From: Neovahlkampfia damariscottae
Lineage: Eukaryota > Heterolobosea > Selenaionea > Neovahlkampfiida > Neovahlkampfiidae
Length of the DNA stretch: 64,000 nt
Reading direction: 5' to 3'
Assembly: GCA_016618085.1 (NCBI GenBank)
Contig: JABLTG010000033.1
Location: forward strand, 62,001-126,000
Each line of letters starts with the position of its first letter. Position 1 is the stretch's first letter. Made by a program: the position numbers and the translations under genes. The notes under the pieces are model-generated. The model searched no databases. It was not told the DNA's origin and saw nothing but the letters and a program-made list of their open reading frames with translations. Of the stretch, positions 1-10,829 are shown one piece after another.

Positions 1-142
1 TTTTTTTTTTGGTGCATAGGTGGCTTTACCACAGATTTATTTTGGAACAATTCTATTGGCAGCTGAACATGAATGATTCATAAAAACGCAGAGAAAATTT
101 TGACTGTCAGAAAAAAAAAAAAAAAAAACACACACAAGTCTG

Positions 143-880
143 ATGTCCTTTTCTCACGAATATAGTTTTCCATCTGAAAGACCAAATACTGTTCAAACAA
201 CAAGTGAAGGTCATAATTTGAAACAGAATGAAGAAGACATTGGTGACTTAATAGATGACTTAATACATCATACAACAACTCTTTGTTTTAGTGCTATTCC
301 TGTACAAAAGACATGTGAAGAAGAACCATCACCACTTCGTACAGTGGATGGATTTGATGATTTCCTTGATGACATGTCAGTTTCTGACACTGGTGCATTT
401 TCTCAACCACTTGGAAAAGTACCTGTTTCAAAAACTGACATGGATCTCTTGGAAAGAATCTTGAACATTGCTGTCGAAAAAACGGATGACAATTCCAACA
501 ACACCAATGTCAAACAATATCAAGGACGAGTTAAACAAAAAAACAACATTGTTTACCACCCTTATTTACGTCTACCTCAAAAATCCACAACAGAAGAACT
601 TAAACCGAATGTTGTTGCAAAGGAAAGAAATTATGCGATGGACAAAAACACACCACATGCAATAACAAAGTGTACTGCAAAAAATTGTCTACATCTCCAA
701 AACTACAAAACAGTCGCAGAAGCAAGACAAGCAAAATTAGATCCATCAAAAAGATTCAAAAAAATGAAAGGTGCTCCATACAAATGTGCTTGTGGGGCAC
801 CAGTAAAATATTATGTTGAAGATATAGATTTGTGGGTTGGCTCTACAAGATTTGCACATTACAAAAAAAAAAAAAAATAA
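143..880 (+). CDS. uncharacterised protein with Cys pairs near the C-terminus
   Basis: I do not recognise this 245-residue protein. The first 100 residues are acidic and polar (runs such as IDDLIDD and FDDFLDD). The C-terminal part carries a Cys-x4-Cys pair (CTAKNC) and, about 50 residues later, Cys-x-Cys (YKCACG), which could bind zinc. The frame ends in a run of lysines encoded by a poly-A stretch just before TAA. An ATTGG box at 55-59 lies 84 bases upstream of the ATG. The 3' end is uncertain: a GTAAAA donor at 803 and a TTTATAG acceptor at 906-908 would splice in frame onto a coding-looking segment at 909-1016, replacing the lysine tail. Both readings look like protein, so the gene is real but its last exon is unresolved. 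Confidence 0.6.
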   Translation: MSFSHEYSFPSERPNTVQTTSEGHNLKQNEEDIGDLIDDLIHHTTTLCFSAIPVQKTCEEEPSPLRTVDGFDDFLDDMSVSDTGAFSQPLGKVPVSKTDMDLLERILNIAVEKTDDNSNNTNVKQYQGRVKQKNNIVYHPYLRLPQKSTTEELKPNVVAKERNYAMDKNTPHAITKCTAKNCLHLQNYKTVAEARQAKLDPSKRFKKMKGAPYKCACGAPVKYYVEDIDLWVGSTRFAHYKKKKK

Positions 881-1279
881 AATTTTTGTTTTTTTTGTTT
901 GTTTATAGTTTGGTAATAATCCTCTCATTATATCAAAACCAGAAAATGGTGATTTTCAAAACTTTAGAATTGATTCTAAAGATTATCCCAATTTGGTTAA
1001 TTCCTTTATCCAATGATTTCGAATTATCACCCATATACCCAAATATTATGAATTATTTCAATATAAAATCAAAAAATAATGATATAGATTTAAATACCGT
1101 TAATTTTTTTCAACGTTTAGTTTTCTCATCCAATTAAAACCCAAATAGAAACGAACGAAGCAAAGTCAATCAAAAATGACCCAATGAGCTTCCTTTTACG
1201 GTTAAATAAAAGAGCAATTAGCTTCATTTTAGCTTCTAATTCAAAACAAACAAAATTATTCAAACCCTAACACACCAAA
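881..1279. other. intergenic region with exon-like fragments
   Basis: Between the first gene and PEPCK. Positions 909-1016 read as 35 polar codons ending in TGA, directly after a TTTATAG that looks like a 3' splice site. Positions 1012-1137 read, in a different frame, as a second coding-like stretch ending in TAA. They could be alternative 3' exons of the upstream gene or remains of a broken one. The last 100 bases hold the PEPCK leader, with CCAAT at 1181-1185. Confidence 0.4.
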
Positions 1280-2963
1280 ATGACACAAATCCTCAGAAAT
1301 CTGAATACAGTTGACGAAATACCAAAACGTACAACGTCAGATACTTTCAAAAGCTTCAGAGACCTTAACTCTTATGGAATTAAAAAACCAAAATACGTTA
1401 TTAGAAATGCTAAAGCTGAACAACTTTATCAATTCTCTTTGAAACATGATAAAAGACAAACTTCAATTTCATCAACTGGAGCACTTTTATGTTACTCAGG
1501 AGAAAAAACTGGACGTTCACCAAATGATAAAAGAATTGTTGCTGAATCTTCAACTCAAAAAGATATTGGTAAGTTTTAAAAAAATTAAAAATTCTCGTTG
1601 GATAGATTGGGGTTCCATCAACATTAAACAAACTGAAGAAGATTTTAAAAAACAAAGAGCACATTGTATTGAATGCTTAAACTCACTTGAAAGATTATAC
1701 GTTGTTGATTGTTATGCTTCATGGGATAAAAACTATCGCTTAAAAGTTAGAGTAGTTTGTACATCCGCTTATCATGCTCAATTCATGACAAATATGTTAA
1801 TCAAACCAACTGAAGAAGAATTAGAAGATTTTGTACCTGACTTCACCATTTTCAATGCAGGTGCTTTTAAAGCTTTAAAACTTGAACAATCAGAAACTTG
1901 TGTTAGTTTAAACTTCAAAGCAGCTGAAATGGTAATCTTAGGAACAGAATATGCAGGAGAAATGAAAAAAGGAGTTTTCACAGTTCTTAATTATTTAATG
2001 CCAAAAATTGGAGTTTTATCACTTCATTCATCATGTAATCAAGGAGAAAATGGTGATGTTTCATTGTTTTTTGGTTTATCAGGTACTGGTAAAACTACTT
2101 TATCAGCAGATCCAAAAAGAAAATTATTAGGTGATGATGAACATTGTTGGAGTGACAATTCAGTTTTTAACATTGAAGGAGGATGTTATGCAAAATGTAT
2201 TGGATTAAAAAAAGAATTAGAACCAGAAATCTTTGAAGCTATTAAATTTGGAGCTGTTCAAGAAAATTGTGTTTTTGATAAAGAAACAATGGAAGTTGAT
2301 TATGATGATATTTCAATAACAGAAAACACAAGAGTTTCATATCCTTTAGAATATATTTCAAATGCATTGATTCCTGCTGTAACACCAAATTTACCTAAAA
2401 ATGTCATTTTATTGACATGTGATTCATTTGGTATTTTACCTCCTGTTTCAAAATTAACAATTGGACAAACAATGTATCATTTTATTTCAGGTTATACTTC
2501 AAAAATTCCAGGAACTGAAATGGGTATTGTTGAACCAATAGTCACTTTTTCTGCTTGTTTTGGTGCTCCATTTATGGTTTGGCATCCAAGTAAATATGCT
2601 GGTCTTTTAGCTGAAAAAATGAAGAAAAATAATGTTAATGCTTGGTTAGTTAATACAGGTTGGACAGGTGGTTCATATGGAACTGGAAAAAGAATGAAAT
2701 TAAAATATACAAGAGCAATGATTGACTCAATTAATGATGGAACTTTGATCAAAGAAGAATTTGAACAAGGTCCTTTTGGTTTGGCTGTACCAAAAAAATG
2801 TACAAATGTTCCAGCTGAAATTTTAATGCCACGTAAAACATGGGAGAATAAAGATAAATATGATCAAGTATTGAAAAAATTAAATGGATTATTTGCAAAT
2901 AATTTTGAACAATTTAGAGAAAAATGTGAAGATGAAATAACAAACTCAGGACCTCATTTGTAA
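1280..2963 (+). CDS. PCKA: phosphoenolpyruvate carboxykinase, ATP-dependent
   Basis: Exons 1280-1568 and 1606-2963 (548 residues, full length for the family). The 37-nt intron GTAAG...TAG falls in the conserved segment before DWGSINI, and splicing restores the family sequence exactly. Visible motifs are SGEKTGRSP near the N-terminus, YRLKVRV, the P-loop GLSGTGKTTLSADP, the metal-binding LLGDDEHCW and the adenine-site region NTGWTGGSYGTGKR. The family interconverts oxaloacetate and phosphoenolpyruvate with ATP/ADP. This is the ATP-using bacterial/plant/kinetoplastid type, not the GTP-using animal type. No clear targeting peptide is seen, so a cytosolic location is inferred. CCAAT at 1181-1185 is 95 bases upstream of the ATG. 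Confidence 0.96.
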
Positions 2964-3181
2964 ATAAACTTATTTTTCAAAATTCTTTTTTTTTTCTTTT
3001 TTCCGAATCCATGTTGGTTGTTGGCTGTTGCGAATAAAATTCAAAATTCTTGTTTTTGTTCTCATGTGGACTGGTTGAAATCGAAATTCATAATTGATTT
3101 CTGTTGATGCCATTGAAATAAAAAAGGTTTGAGTTTTTGGATAAATTAAAAAATTATTTATTTTACAAGAAGAATGCTTCT

Positions 3182-3763
3182 TTAAAGTAAAAGACAACCA
3201 CCTTTCTTTTTAGCTCCACCACCAGGTGTTGGTTTTTTATCCTTTGATTTTCTAACTTCTCTAACTAATTCATAGAAAGCTTCGTCAACATTTTTTCTTG
3301 ATTTTGCTGATGTTTCAATGAAACCCATTGATTGTTCTGTTGCTGTTTTTTTAGCTTCTTCTTTTGTTACAGCTCTTTCAGATTCCAAATCACATTTGTT
3401 TCCTGCCAAAACCATAGGCCATGTGTCAGCGTCTTTAACTCTGCAAATTTGCTCTGTAAACTCTGATGTTTCTTCGTAAGTTTTTCTGTCAATAACAGAG
3501 TAAACGATGAGAAAACCGTCAGCATTTCTCATATATTGATCTCTTAAAGCTTTGTATTCTTCTTGACCAGCTGTATCTAAAATTTCAAGGTAACAAGTCA
3601 CTTCATCTACTTTTGCGTGTTTTCTGTATGAATCTTCGATAGTTGGATCATATTCTTCAAGGAATACATTTTGAATAAATTGTACTGTCAATGCACTTTT
3701 TCCAACACCACCACCACCTACAACAGCGAGTTTCATTTCTTCAATGTTCTTATTATCAGTCAT
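3182..3763 (-). CDS. Ras-family small GTPase
   Basis: Single-exon 193-residue Ras. The P-loop GGGGVGKS is at residues 16-23, switch I contains YDPTIEDSY, switch [10 protein letters not shown] has the catalytic Gln at 67 (human Gln61), NKCD is at 122-125 and ETSAK at 150-154. The tail is lysine-rich and ends in CLLL, a CaaX box whose final Leu predicts geranylgeranylation and membrane anchoring. The second P-loop position is Gly where animal Ras has Ala11; positions 12 and 13 are Gly, as in wild type. Two sense-strand CCAAT boxes lie 28 and 59 bases upstream of the ATG (plus-strand 3792-3796 and 3823-3827). It should act as a plasma-membrane signalling switch; the RasGAP-like gene at 32.7 kb could regulate such a protein. 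Confidence 0.95.
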   Translation of the reverse strand: MTDNKNIEEMKLAVVGGGGVGKSALTVQFIQNVFLEEYDPTIEDSYRKHAKVDEVTCYLEILDTAGQEEYKALRDQYMRNADGFLIVYSVIDRKTYEETSEFTEQICRVKDADTWPMVLAGNKCDLESERAVTKEEAKKTATEQSMGFIETSAKSRKNVDEAFYELVREVRKSKDKKPTPGGGAKKKGGCLLL

Positions 3764-4250
3764 GTTTCCGTTTTGTTTGTTTTCTCTGTTGATTGGTTAA
3801 ATTTTCTTCTCTTTTTATTGTGATTGGTCAACGAACAAGAAACTAAAAATAAACAAGTTCAGTTGTTGTTCATTATCAATGAGAAACAATTTTTATCAAA
3901 AAGAAAAAAGTTGCTTTTCAGTTATACCGTTATGGAAATTTTTTTTTCTCCGCAAATCATTTCATCAGATTTTAAACAAAGTGAAAAAGCACCGTTTCAC
4001 AATTTTCTGATGCTGAACAAAATCCGCACATCAATTTGGATTTCAAAATTAGAACTGCTTGTTTGTAGAAACATATGTGAAAGAAATTCAAGTAGACTTC
4101 TGGATTTATTTTTCCAACAACCTTTTATCATCGATGTATCGTGAAATAATACTGTCTCAAAGAAACCACACAATTATTGAACTTATTATTCAAATTTTAT
4201 GAAAACCTTGTCAGAAATATTTCTGATTGGTTGTTTGTGATAAATTGGAG
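3764..4250. other. divergent intergenic region between Ras and ankyrin gene
   Basis: It holds the Ras promoter boxes on one side and the ankyrin gene promoter on the other (ATTGG at 4226-4230, 21 bases before the ATG). A plus-strand frame at about 3824-4144 has no recognisable domain and looks like chance. I see no RNA gene. Confidence 0.5.
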
Positions 4251-5431
4251 ATGTCAGTTGAGGATGTCAAAATAGCAATTTTTGACGAAAATATAATTAG
4301 TTTAAGAGAGTTAATAAAAAATGTATTTGAAATTAACAAACAATATAATTATCCTGTGTTGGTTGTGTAAGGAGTGACTTTTCTTACATGATTAGGAAGT
4401 AACTTTAAATTTATAAATCATGATTAGTTTGTAAGAAATATTAACTTACTCATCATCATTAGGATGTAAAAAAGAAATATTAATTTACTGATCAACAGGA
4501 TGTAAAACGAATTCAAATTAATCATGATAGGTGTAAGAAGAAATATAAATTGATCAATCATAATTAGTATGTAAGAACGAAATATGATTTTATCAACCAT
4601 AATTAGGGTGTAAGAACAAAATATTAATTTATCAATGATAATTAGTATGTAAGAAGAAATTTGAGTTATCAATCATAATTAGGGTGTAAAAAAAATATAA
4701 ATTGATAAATCATGATTAGTTTGGAAGAACGAAATATAAATTTATAAATTATAATTAGCTTGTAAGAAAGGGATATTAATATATCTAAATCATGATTAGT
4801 ATGTAAGAAAGAAATTTTATTTATCAATCAAAATTAGGGTGTAAAAAAGAAATATATAATTTATTAATCTAAAATAGGATGTAAGAAATATAGATTTATG
4901 AATTAGGATCAGTTTGTAAGAAAGAAATAAAAATTTACAAATCATAATTAGTTTGTAAGAAGAAATATGAGTTTATCATAATTAGAGAGTAAGAAAAAAA
5001 TACAAATTTATCAATCATGAATAGTACGTAAGAAGTTTAAATTTTCTTTTACAATATTCAAACAGTATTTAGATGATATTGTATTTGTTTCATTTAATTT
5101 TATTTTAGGATGGGAAAAAATATGGTGATTTTATTCCTTGGACTCCGCTTCAATATGCAGTAGCTGTTGGAAAACAAGTATGATATTTTTCTATTTATCT
5201 TTTCAGAATATTATTGGTTTTTTGATTGAAAATGGAGCTGATTTTTCTATTGTTGATAAAACAAATAGAAATGATCAAGAAATTACTGATTTCTTGGAGA
5301 AACAAGTTGATGTTAAAAAATCAATAAAATCAAGGGAGAAAATCTATTCAATGAAAAAATTATTTGATGTTCAATTTAATTTTGAAAATAATTTGAAAAG
5401 AAAAATAATTGAAATGGAAAATGATATTTAA
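4251..5431 (+). CDS. ankyrin-repeat protein with one long intron
   Basis: Exons 4251-4364, 5109-5177 and 5207-5431 (135 residues). The middle exon encodes an ankyrin helix pair (WTPLQYAVAVGKQ) that continues after a 29-nt intron into IIGFLIENGADFSIVD, a classic ankyrin repeat. The rest is a charged helical tail. The first intron is 744 nt, about twenty times the local norm, and is filled by a tandem repeat. Its donor is read as GTGTAAG at 4365 because that keeps the frame with the GAT at 5109; the overlapping GTAAGG at 4367 does not. The start is supported by ATTGG at 4226-4230. Function unknown; ankyrin repeats generally bind other proteins. Exon 1 is the least certain part. Confidence 0.65.
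4400..5040. repeat. intronic minisatellite, about 45-bp units
   Basis: Roughly a dozen imperfect copies of a unit built around AATTAGTNTGTAAGAA followed by GAAATATNAATTTATNAATCAT. Nearly every copy contains GTAAGAA, which matches the 5' splice-site consensus of this genome. The array lies wholly inside the first intron of the ankyrin gene. Confidence 0.8.
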
Positions 5432-5665
5432 GAAAATAAAGAATAATTTTCAGAAAATTAATATCGAAGATTTTTCGAAAATGAATTTTTCTTGTGTGAC
5501 AATTCAAGAGTTGTATTTCGGTCTGTTTCAATTTCTACCATTTAAATGTTGTAATGATAATTTGAAAATGTTCTTGTCTTTCCATTTTTTTAATTTTGTT
5601 TAGAAGGTTTGTTTGTCCAATCAATTGTGTTTTCATAAACAAAAAAAGACAACAAAAAACAAAAA

Positions 5666-7315
5666 ATGGACCAAAAAAGTTGATGAAGTAGAGTTTTGGA
5701 AAAATAAAAAAAAACAACTTGAAGAAGGTTATGAAAGTGATACTTCAGAAGGAACTTATTCAGGTAAAAAAAAACCAAAAAAAAATAATTCTTTATAGAA
5801 ATTAGTGAAGATTGTGATGAATATGATGGTATGACGGATGATTTTAGTGATTCAGATTTAGATGATTTTGAATTTGATGACGATGATGAAGAAGAAGTCA
5901 GTATACCAACCATCGAATCAAATGTTTCACATCGAGAAATTCAAATTAATGCATTAATTTCTGAACGAAGTGAACGTATTAGAGCACTACAAACAGAATT
6001 AGAAGAAGCAGAAGAAGATATTACTCCTGAAATGATTGAAAGAATCAAGTCTGAATTACAATATGGAGGAACAGATTCTGATGATGGAAAGATTTGATCC
6101 TTTTGATGATGAATCAAAAACGAATTTAATTTTAGAAAGAACTAATGTACCAATAGATTTTGAAAGTAAAGGGAGATGGATCAAAATTGAACCATGGGGT
6201 CAAAAGCCATTTCCAACAGAAAAAAAAGAAATTTTAGAAATTATCAAAAAAAAAAAATTATCAATCAAACATGTTCCAAAAAATACGAATTTTGATAAAG
6301 GTATAGTGATAGAATGCTTGAAATCTAACACAGGATCATTTAAAGATATTCCAAAAGAATTTCAAAGTGATGTGGATGTGATGCTTCAATTATTAAAATT
6401 CAAACCAAAATCATTCAAAAAAATGACTGAGAAATTGAGAAATGATAAAGAATTTGTCTTGAAAGCTTTGAAATTACGTGCTAGATATCAATATATTAGT
6501 GATGAATTGAAAAAAGATAGAGAAATTATCTTGGCTTCATTGGATGGTTATTTTCATAATTTTTATCATATAGATGATTCTTTGAAAAATGATGAAGAAA
6601 TATTATTGAAAGCGATTAACACTTACCCACAAAATTTCAAAATGATTCCAAAAAAGTATAAAAAGAGTTTTGACTTTATCATGAAGTCAATTGAAATTTC
6701 AGGAGCAGTTTTATCAAATTTACCTCATAATTATAGAAGAGATCATGATATCATAATGAAATGTATCTCAAGAGAACCATATTCTATTCGATTTATCAAA
6801 TCAGATGTCAAATCAAAATATCTCAATGATTAAATATTCATGGGAGGTTCATTGATTATATGAGTACTGTCACACAAGAAATGAGAATTGTTGCTGTCAA
6901 AAATGGAAAATGAGTTTATGATTTCAGAAATGATAATTATCTCACTGATGAATTATTATTATCTGCATTATATTATGATTTACCTTCTCAAGGATATCCA
7001 TCAAGTTTCTATTTAAACAAGGAAACTTTGTTGAAAGCAGTATCAATTAATCCTCAATTTATAAACATGATTGAGGGAGATTTCAGAAGAGATTTGGAAA
7101 TTTTAATGAGAGCAATTCGATTTATCAACTTTTTGGATGTTGAACATGAATGTAAAACAGTTGATGATTATCTCTTTGAAAAATTGAAATTCTTTGCTCC
7201 AGCAGTGATTAGATTCAATCCACTGATTTTGTCCATCATTCAAAAAAGAAATGATTTTCATTTTAACTTACAAAAATCAACTTTTGATGATGTTCTTTTC
7301 ATCTACAAAAATTAA
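5666..7315 (+). pseudogene. DUF4116-repeat gene with disrupted reading frame
   Basis: A CCAAT box (5617-5621) and an ATG at 5666 precede coding-like sequence, but the ATG frame stops after 8 codons while the adjacent frame continues. After a 35-nt intron (5764-5798) comes a very acidic segment (DDFSDSDLDDFEFDDDDEEE). Near 6080-6097 the frame shifts to a segment with DUF4116-like repeats (pattern NDKEFVLKALK) up to TAA at 6831-6833. Coding similarity then resumes in another frame from 6833 to 7315, interrupted by TGA at 6911-6913. That is about three lesions. It is most likely a decaying paralogue of the intact DUF4116 genes at 21.7 and 30.3 kb, although assembly errors in homopolymers could explain some breaks. 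A 43-nt intron with a GTCTGA donor could bypass the middle break. Confidence 0.6.
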
Positions 7316-7337
7316 ACGTTTTTTATTGGTGCACAAA

Positions 7338-7743
7338 ATGAGCGAAGAGGTTTTTGAAGTGGAACAAGTTGATCCAAAAATAAAAATCATTTCAAAAAAA
7401 GAGGAGTTTTTAGATGTTCCATTTACCATTGATATATTTGTAATGAGTGATTGTCTATGGATTTGGATTGGAAATGAACAAGCACCTTCTTTATCAAATT
7501 TAAGCACAGCAATGAATTCAAAATTTGTAAGGACAAAAAAAATTAAATCAATAGAGTTCTGTACCACTTTGTACAAATATTTTTGGACCTCAAAATGATA
7601 CATTAGTTAATGGTTTAGCAAAGAAATTATCAATGAAAACTAAAAAGGTTGTTTATGTGAGTTACAACCTTGAAAAATCAAAGGAACATCAAATTTATGT
7701 TGAAAAAACTATATTACAAAATATTAACGAATGGATAAAATAA
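7338..7743 (+). CDS. PSMG4: proteasome assembly chaperone 4 (PAC4/PSMG4)
   Basis: Exons 7338-7526 and 7555-7743 with a 28-nt intron (125 residues). The order of conserved segments matches PSMG4: a short N-terminus, VMSDCLWIWIG (human LTDSLFLWVG), then NLSTAMNSKF (human NLAVAMCSRY), then after the intron LVNGLAKKLSMKTKKVVYVSYNL (human GLAQRLARKTNKQVFVSYNL). The family helps assemble the alpha ring of the 20S proteasome, usually with PAC3. The start is fixed by an ATTGG box ending 8 bases before the ATG. I found no PAC3 partner in the window. Confidence 0.88.
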
Positions 7744-7773
7744 AGAGTTTTTTTTTGTGAACAATAAGCACCA

Positions 7774-9000
7774 ATGAAAATCACAACCAAAAAATTGTTT
7801 CAAAACTTGACTGAAGTGAAACGAAGAAAGTTCTTTATATTTGGTACATGGAATGAAAATGAAAAATTTGAAACTCCTGTGACTGTAGAATCGATAGGAG
7901 AGTTAAAACCAGTTGTACTGAAATCTGGTTCATTTCACAGTGCTTTTTTGACAAAAGAAAATAAATTATACACATTTGGAGAGAATAAATATGGTCAGTG
8001 TTGTAGACATGATTATTTTATTGATGATCCATCTGAAATTGAAGGAAATTTTTCTCAAATTGCTTTAGGTAAAGAATTTACATTAGCAACAAATGAAGAC
8101 TCAACTGTTGTTTATTCATCTGGATTAAATGATCGTGGACAAGTAATTTCCAATTATAAAACTAAAATTCAAGTTAGGAATTGGTTCGTTTAAAAATCAA
8201 TATGGTTTTCAACACGTGATGGAATTCACTGATGATAAAGTTAAAAGTATCTCAGCTGGTGGATCAATGAGTTGGATTTTAACAGAAAAAAACAAAATAT
8301 TCTGTTTTGGAAACAACAATTTTGGTGAATTAGGTTTGGAAAACTTTTTGCCTATAAAAACTCCGAGGCTGTGCGAAAATTTAATGAATCACTTGAATGA
8401 TAATATACTATCCATAAGTCCAGGATTAACACACACCATATTTTTAACAGGTAAAGAAATTTAACACAAATTAAACATTCAGAGTCCGGAACTGTTTATT
8501 CAATTGGAAGAGGAATTGAAGGGCAACTAGGAAATACACAAAGACAAACATTGATTCCATTAAAGGTTGACTTGAATAATGAAAGAATTTCAAAAGTTGT
8601 TAGTGGATATTTCCATAATTTAGCGTTATCAGGTAAAAAAAACTTCATATTATTCAATTTTGTAGAAACAGGAAATTTATATCTTTGGGGTAAAGGAATC
8701 GAAATGAGAGATATAGCTTGGGGTGGTTCAGGTGTTGATAGAATTCAACGAACTGGAAATGAACATTTAATTCAATTAGTTTCATCAAATGTTGTTAATA
8801 TCTCAACAGGTCCATTTCACTTTATTTTTTCAAAAAATAATGGTGATACATATGGTGTCGGATTGTCAAATGATGGACAATTAGGATTTGTTGAAACTGA
8901 TTCAAGAGAAATTACAACTCCTGTTCTGTTGGATCATTTGAAAAACATTGAATCAATCTCATGCGCAGCTTTTTATAGCATAGTCTCAATCAAAGAATAA
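7774..9000 (+). CDS. RCC1-repeat beta-propeller protein
   Basis: Exons 7774-8142, 8174-8450, 8483-8632 and 8666-9000; the introns are 31, 32 and 33 nt (376 residues). RCC1 blade signatures recur: LYTFGENKYGQC, YSSGLNDRGQLGIG (joined across intron 1), IFCFGNNNFGELGL, VYSIGRGIEGQLGN (across intron 2), LYLWGKG (after intron 3) and TYGVGLSNDGQLGF. Each is followed by a pattern like IS.G..H. The whole protein is one propeller with no extra domain. RCC1 itself is the Ran exchange factor, but many protist RCC1-like proteins have other roles, so the function is open. CCAAT at 7771-7775 overlaps the ATG. Confidence 0.85.
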
Positions 9001-9056
9001 AATTCGAAATTTACATTTTGACAAATCAGGAAAACCTAAAAAACAAATTTGAAGAA

Positions 9057-9683
9057 ATGTCTGATTGGAATTCACCAATCACAACTTCAATTGCTTCAAA
9101 AATGTTTCAACAAAACAACAACCTGACGATTCATTTTGATTCAATTTTTTCAAATTCTCATGTTCACGAAGAGTATCATTCATTTTTGAAAACAGAATTC
9201 AATCAAGAACCGTTGAACTTTTTATCCGAAGCAAAGAAAATACAAAAAGTTTTAGACAAAAAACAACAAGTTTCATTAGTAAAATCTATTATGGATGAAT
9301 ATATCCGAGTGAATTCAAAGTCAGAAATTAACATTTCTCATCAAGTTAAAGAAACAATTTTACAAAAATTTCAACCACAAGAAAAAGAAGAAAGTTGGAT
9401 TTTAGAAGAAGAACCAATACATTTTTTTGATGAATTATCAAAAGTGGTTAAAGCTATTCTGTATCATGATTCTTGGAAAAGATTTATCCGTTCAAAATTT
9501 GGAAAAAAAATTATGGAAACATTCTACAATGATCCAAAAGTGTGTTCACCGACATTAACACAAAAATTTGATTTTGATGATGAATATTTCATGCATCCTT
9601 TCATTGAAGATAAGGATTTTGATTTTGCAAAATCACTTTTTAATGATGGAGCTCATTGGGAAGTATTTCAAATTTCTATTTAA
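9057..9683 (+). CDS. RGS-domain protein
   Basis: Single exon, 208 residues. An RGS domain is recognisable at residues about 35-165: HEEYHSFLKTEFNQEPLNFL (helices that open the fold), IMDEYIRVNSKSEINI, then FDELSKVVKAILYHDSWKRF, which matches the family C-terminal helices. RGS proteins speed GTP hydrolysis by heterotrimeric G-alpha subunits. No membrane segment or second domain is seen. It starts 56 bases after the RCC1 stop on the same strand and, unlike most genes here, has no CCAAT box in that gap. A shared transcript or a different promoter type is possible. Confidence 0.75.
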   Translation: MSDWNSPITTSIASKMFQQNNNLTIHFDSIFSNSHVHEEYHSFLKTEFNQEPLNFLSEAKKIQKVLDKKQQVSLVKSIMDEYIRVNSKSEINISHQVKETILQKFQPQEKEESWILEEEPIHFFDELSKVVKAILYHDSWKRFIRSKFGKKIMETFYNDPKVCSPTLTQKFDFDDEYFMHPFIEDKDFDFAKSLFNDGAHWEVFQISI

Positions 9684-9809
9684 CTTCATTTTTTAAAGTT
9701 AATTCATTCTGACTCAAAGAATCAAATCAATACATTCTATTCAAAGCTGAATTATTTACCAAATCTTACCTTCAGCAACACAATTAGTATAATCAAATAC
9801 GAAGCAATT

Positions 9810-10505
9810 ATGCCATTTTCATTACAAAAAGCACTTTTGTCGACTGTATCAAATGAAGGTCTTTTCAAGTCAGATCCAAACATAACACGAGTGAGAACAA
9901 TAGATTTCAAAACTTATCAACAAATTCAAAATGAATATGAACATAAACAAAATATTCTCAAATATGAAAGAAGTCAAGTTATGATAATTTCAGACATTAA
10001 AATGCCATTCCCATTGAACCCAAGAGTTGATATAACATCAAATGCAATGCATTATGATTCAAAAGAAAAAGCATTCTATTGTTTGGCAAAACCATATGTC
10101 AAAGATAACAAAGAAATGTTGAAATCAACAAAAATGGAAGTAGCTTTATCAAAAGGTGGAAAGCCAAAAATTACAAAAGCATATACTTATTTCAATTACT
10201 CAATGTTGTGTTTGAAAGTGATTGATGACTCAGAGATTATTTTTTCACAAGTTAATATTGTGGATCTTGGTGGTTCATCAAGGAATAAGTCATTATTCTT
10301 GTATGGTAAGTTTTTTTATTTTTTGATTGTTTCAGCTGCCAGAGAAAGAGGAAAAGGATTTAAACATACAATGACTGCTCTGGCAAAGGATATTCCAAAT
10401 GATGTCAAAATTTCAGATTATAAAGAACATTTCAATAAAGAAGAAAATGGAATTCCAATTGATGGATTAGGGAAATTACTGCTTGAAGTAGATTTAAATA
10501 ATTGA
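9810..10505 (+). CDS. uncharacterised protein, possible START-like lipid-binding fold
   Basis: Exons 9810-10305 and 10336-10505 with a 30-nt GTAAG...CAG intron (221 residues). There is no signal peptide or membrane span. The pattern of alternating strands around residues 50-170 (YDSKEKAFYCLAKPYV, YFNYSMLCLKVI, SQVNIVDLGGSS) and the C-terminal helices are reminiscent of START-type lipid-transfer domains. I cannot prove this from sequence alone. A basic patch ARERGKGF follows the intron. No close CCAAT box is seen upstream. Confidence 0.5.
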   Translation: MPFSLQKALLSTVSNEGLFKSDPNITRVRTIDFKTYQQIQNEYEHKQNILKYERSQVMIISDIKMPFPLNPRVDITSNAMHYDSKEKAFYCLAKPYVKDNKEMLKSTKMEVALSKGGKPKITKAYTYFNYSMLCLKVIDDSEIIFSQVNIVDLGGSSRNKSLFLYGKFFYFLIVSAARERGKGFKHTMTALAKDIPNDVKISDYKEHFNKEENGIPIDGLGKLLLEVDLNN

Positions 10506-10829
10506 ATAATTCCAAATGCAAATTTTATTCTCTTTAGTTTCTTTGAGCTTTATTTTTGGAATTTTTTCTGTTGGTTTTGATTCATACTTAAGTTTATGTT
10601 TCAAGTCTTTTTTGTTTTGTATTTCTGCCATTGAGTTAACAAAATCATTTTCTGTTGAACATATTCAACATTATTTTAATCGACGAGTCATTTTTATGCA
10701 AACATTCTGAACTCAATGGAATTTATTTGATTAAAAAAAATTTGGTGACAAAATCAATCAATTTCAAAGACCCATTTTTGTAGTTATTTTTATCCAATCA
10801 TCGGTGATCATTTTTTTGGTACCAAAGCA
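10506..10829. other. intergenic region, no convincing gene
   Basis: Contains a hydrophobic plus-strand frame (10516-10710) and a lysine-rich 45-codon minus-strand frame ending near 10502. Neither has a recognisable domain. CCAAT at 10794-10798 belongs to the next gene. Confidence 0.4.

Noticed and set aside
3824-4144. 106-codon plus-strand frame in the Ras/ankyrin gap
   Set aside because: Biased, hydrophobic composition, no recognisable domain, and it overlaps the two Ras promoter boxes. Probably chance or a transcript leader.
4424-4672. Minus-strand frame of repetitive Ile/Leu residues
   Set aside because: It is a translation artefact of the 45-base minisatellite.
5409-5603. Plus-strand frame after the ankyrin gene (Phe-rich)
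   Set aside because: Overlaps the ankyrin stop, has no donor or acceptor logic, and has 3'-UTR-like composition.
10500-10710. Two short frames, one hydrophobic on plus and one lysine-rich on minus
   Set aside because: No box at a sensible distance, no family similarity, and the size is expected by chance in A+T-rich DNA.
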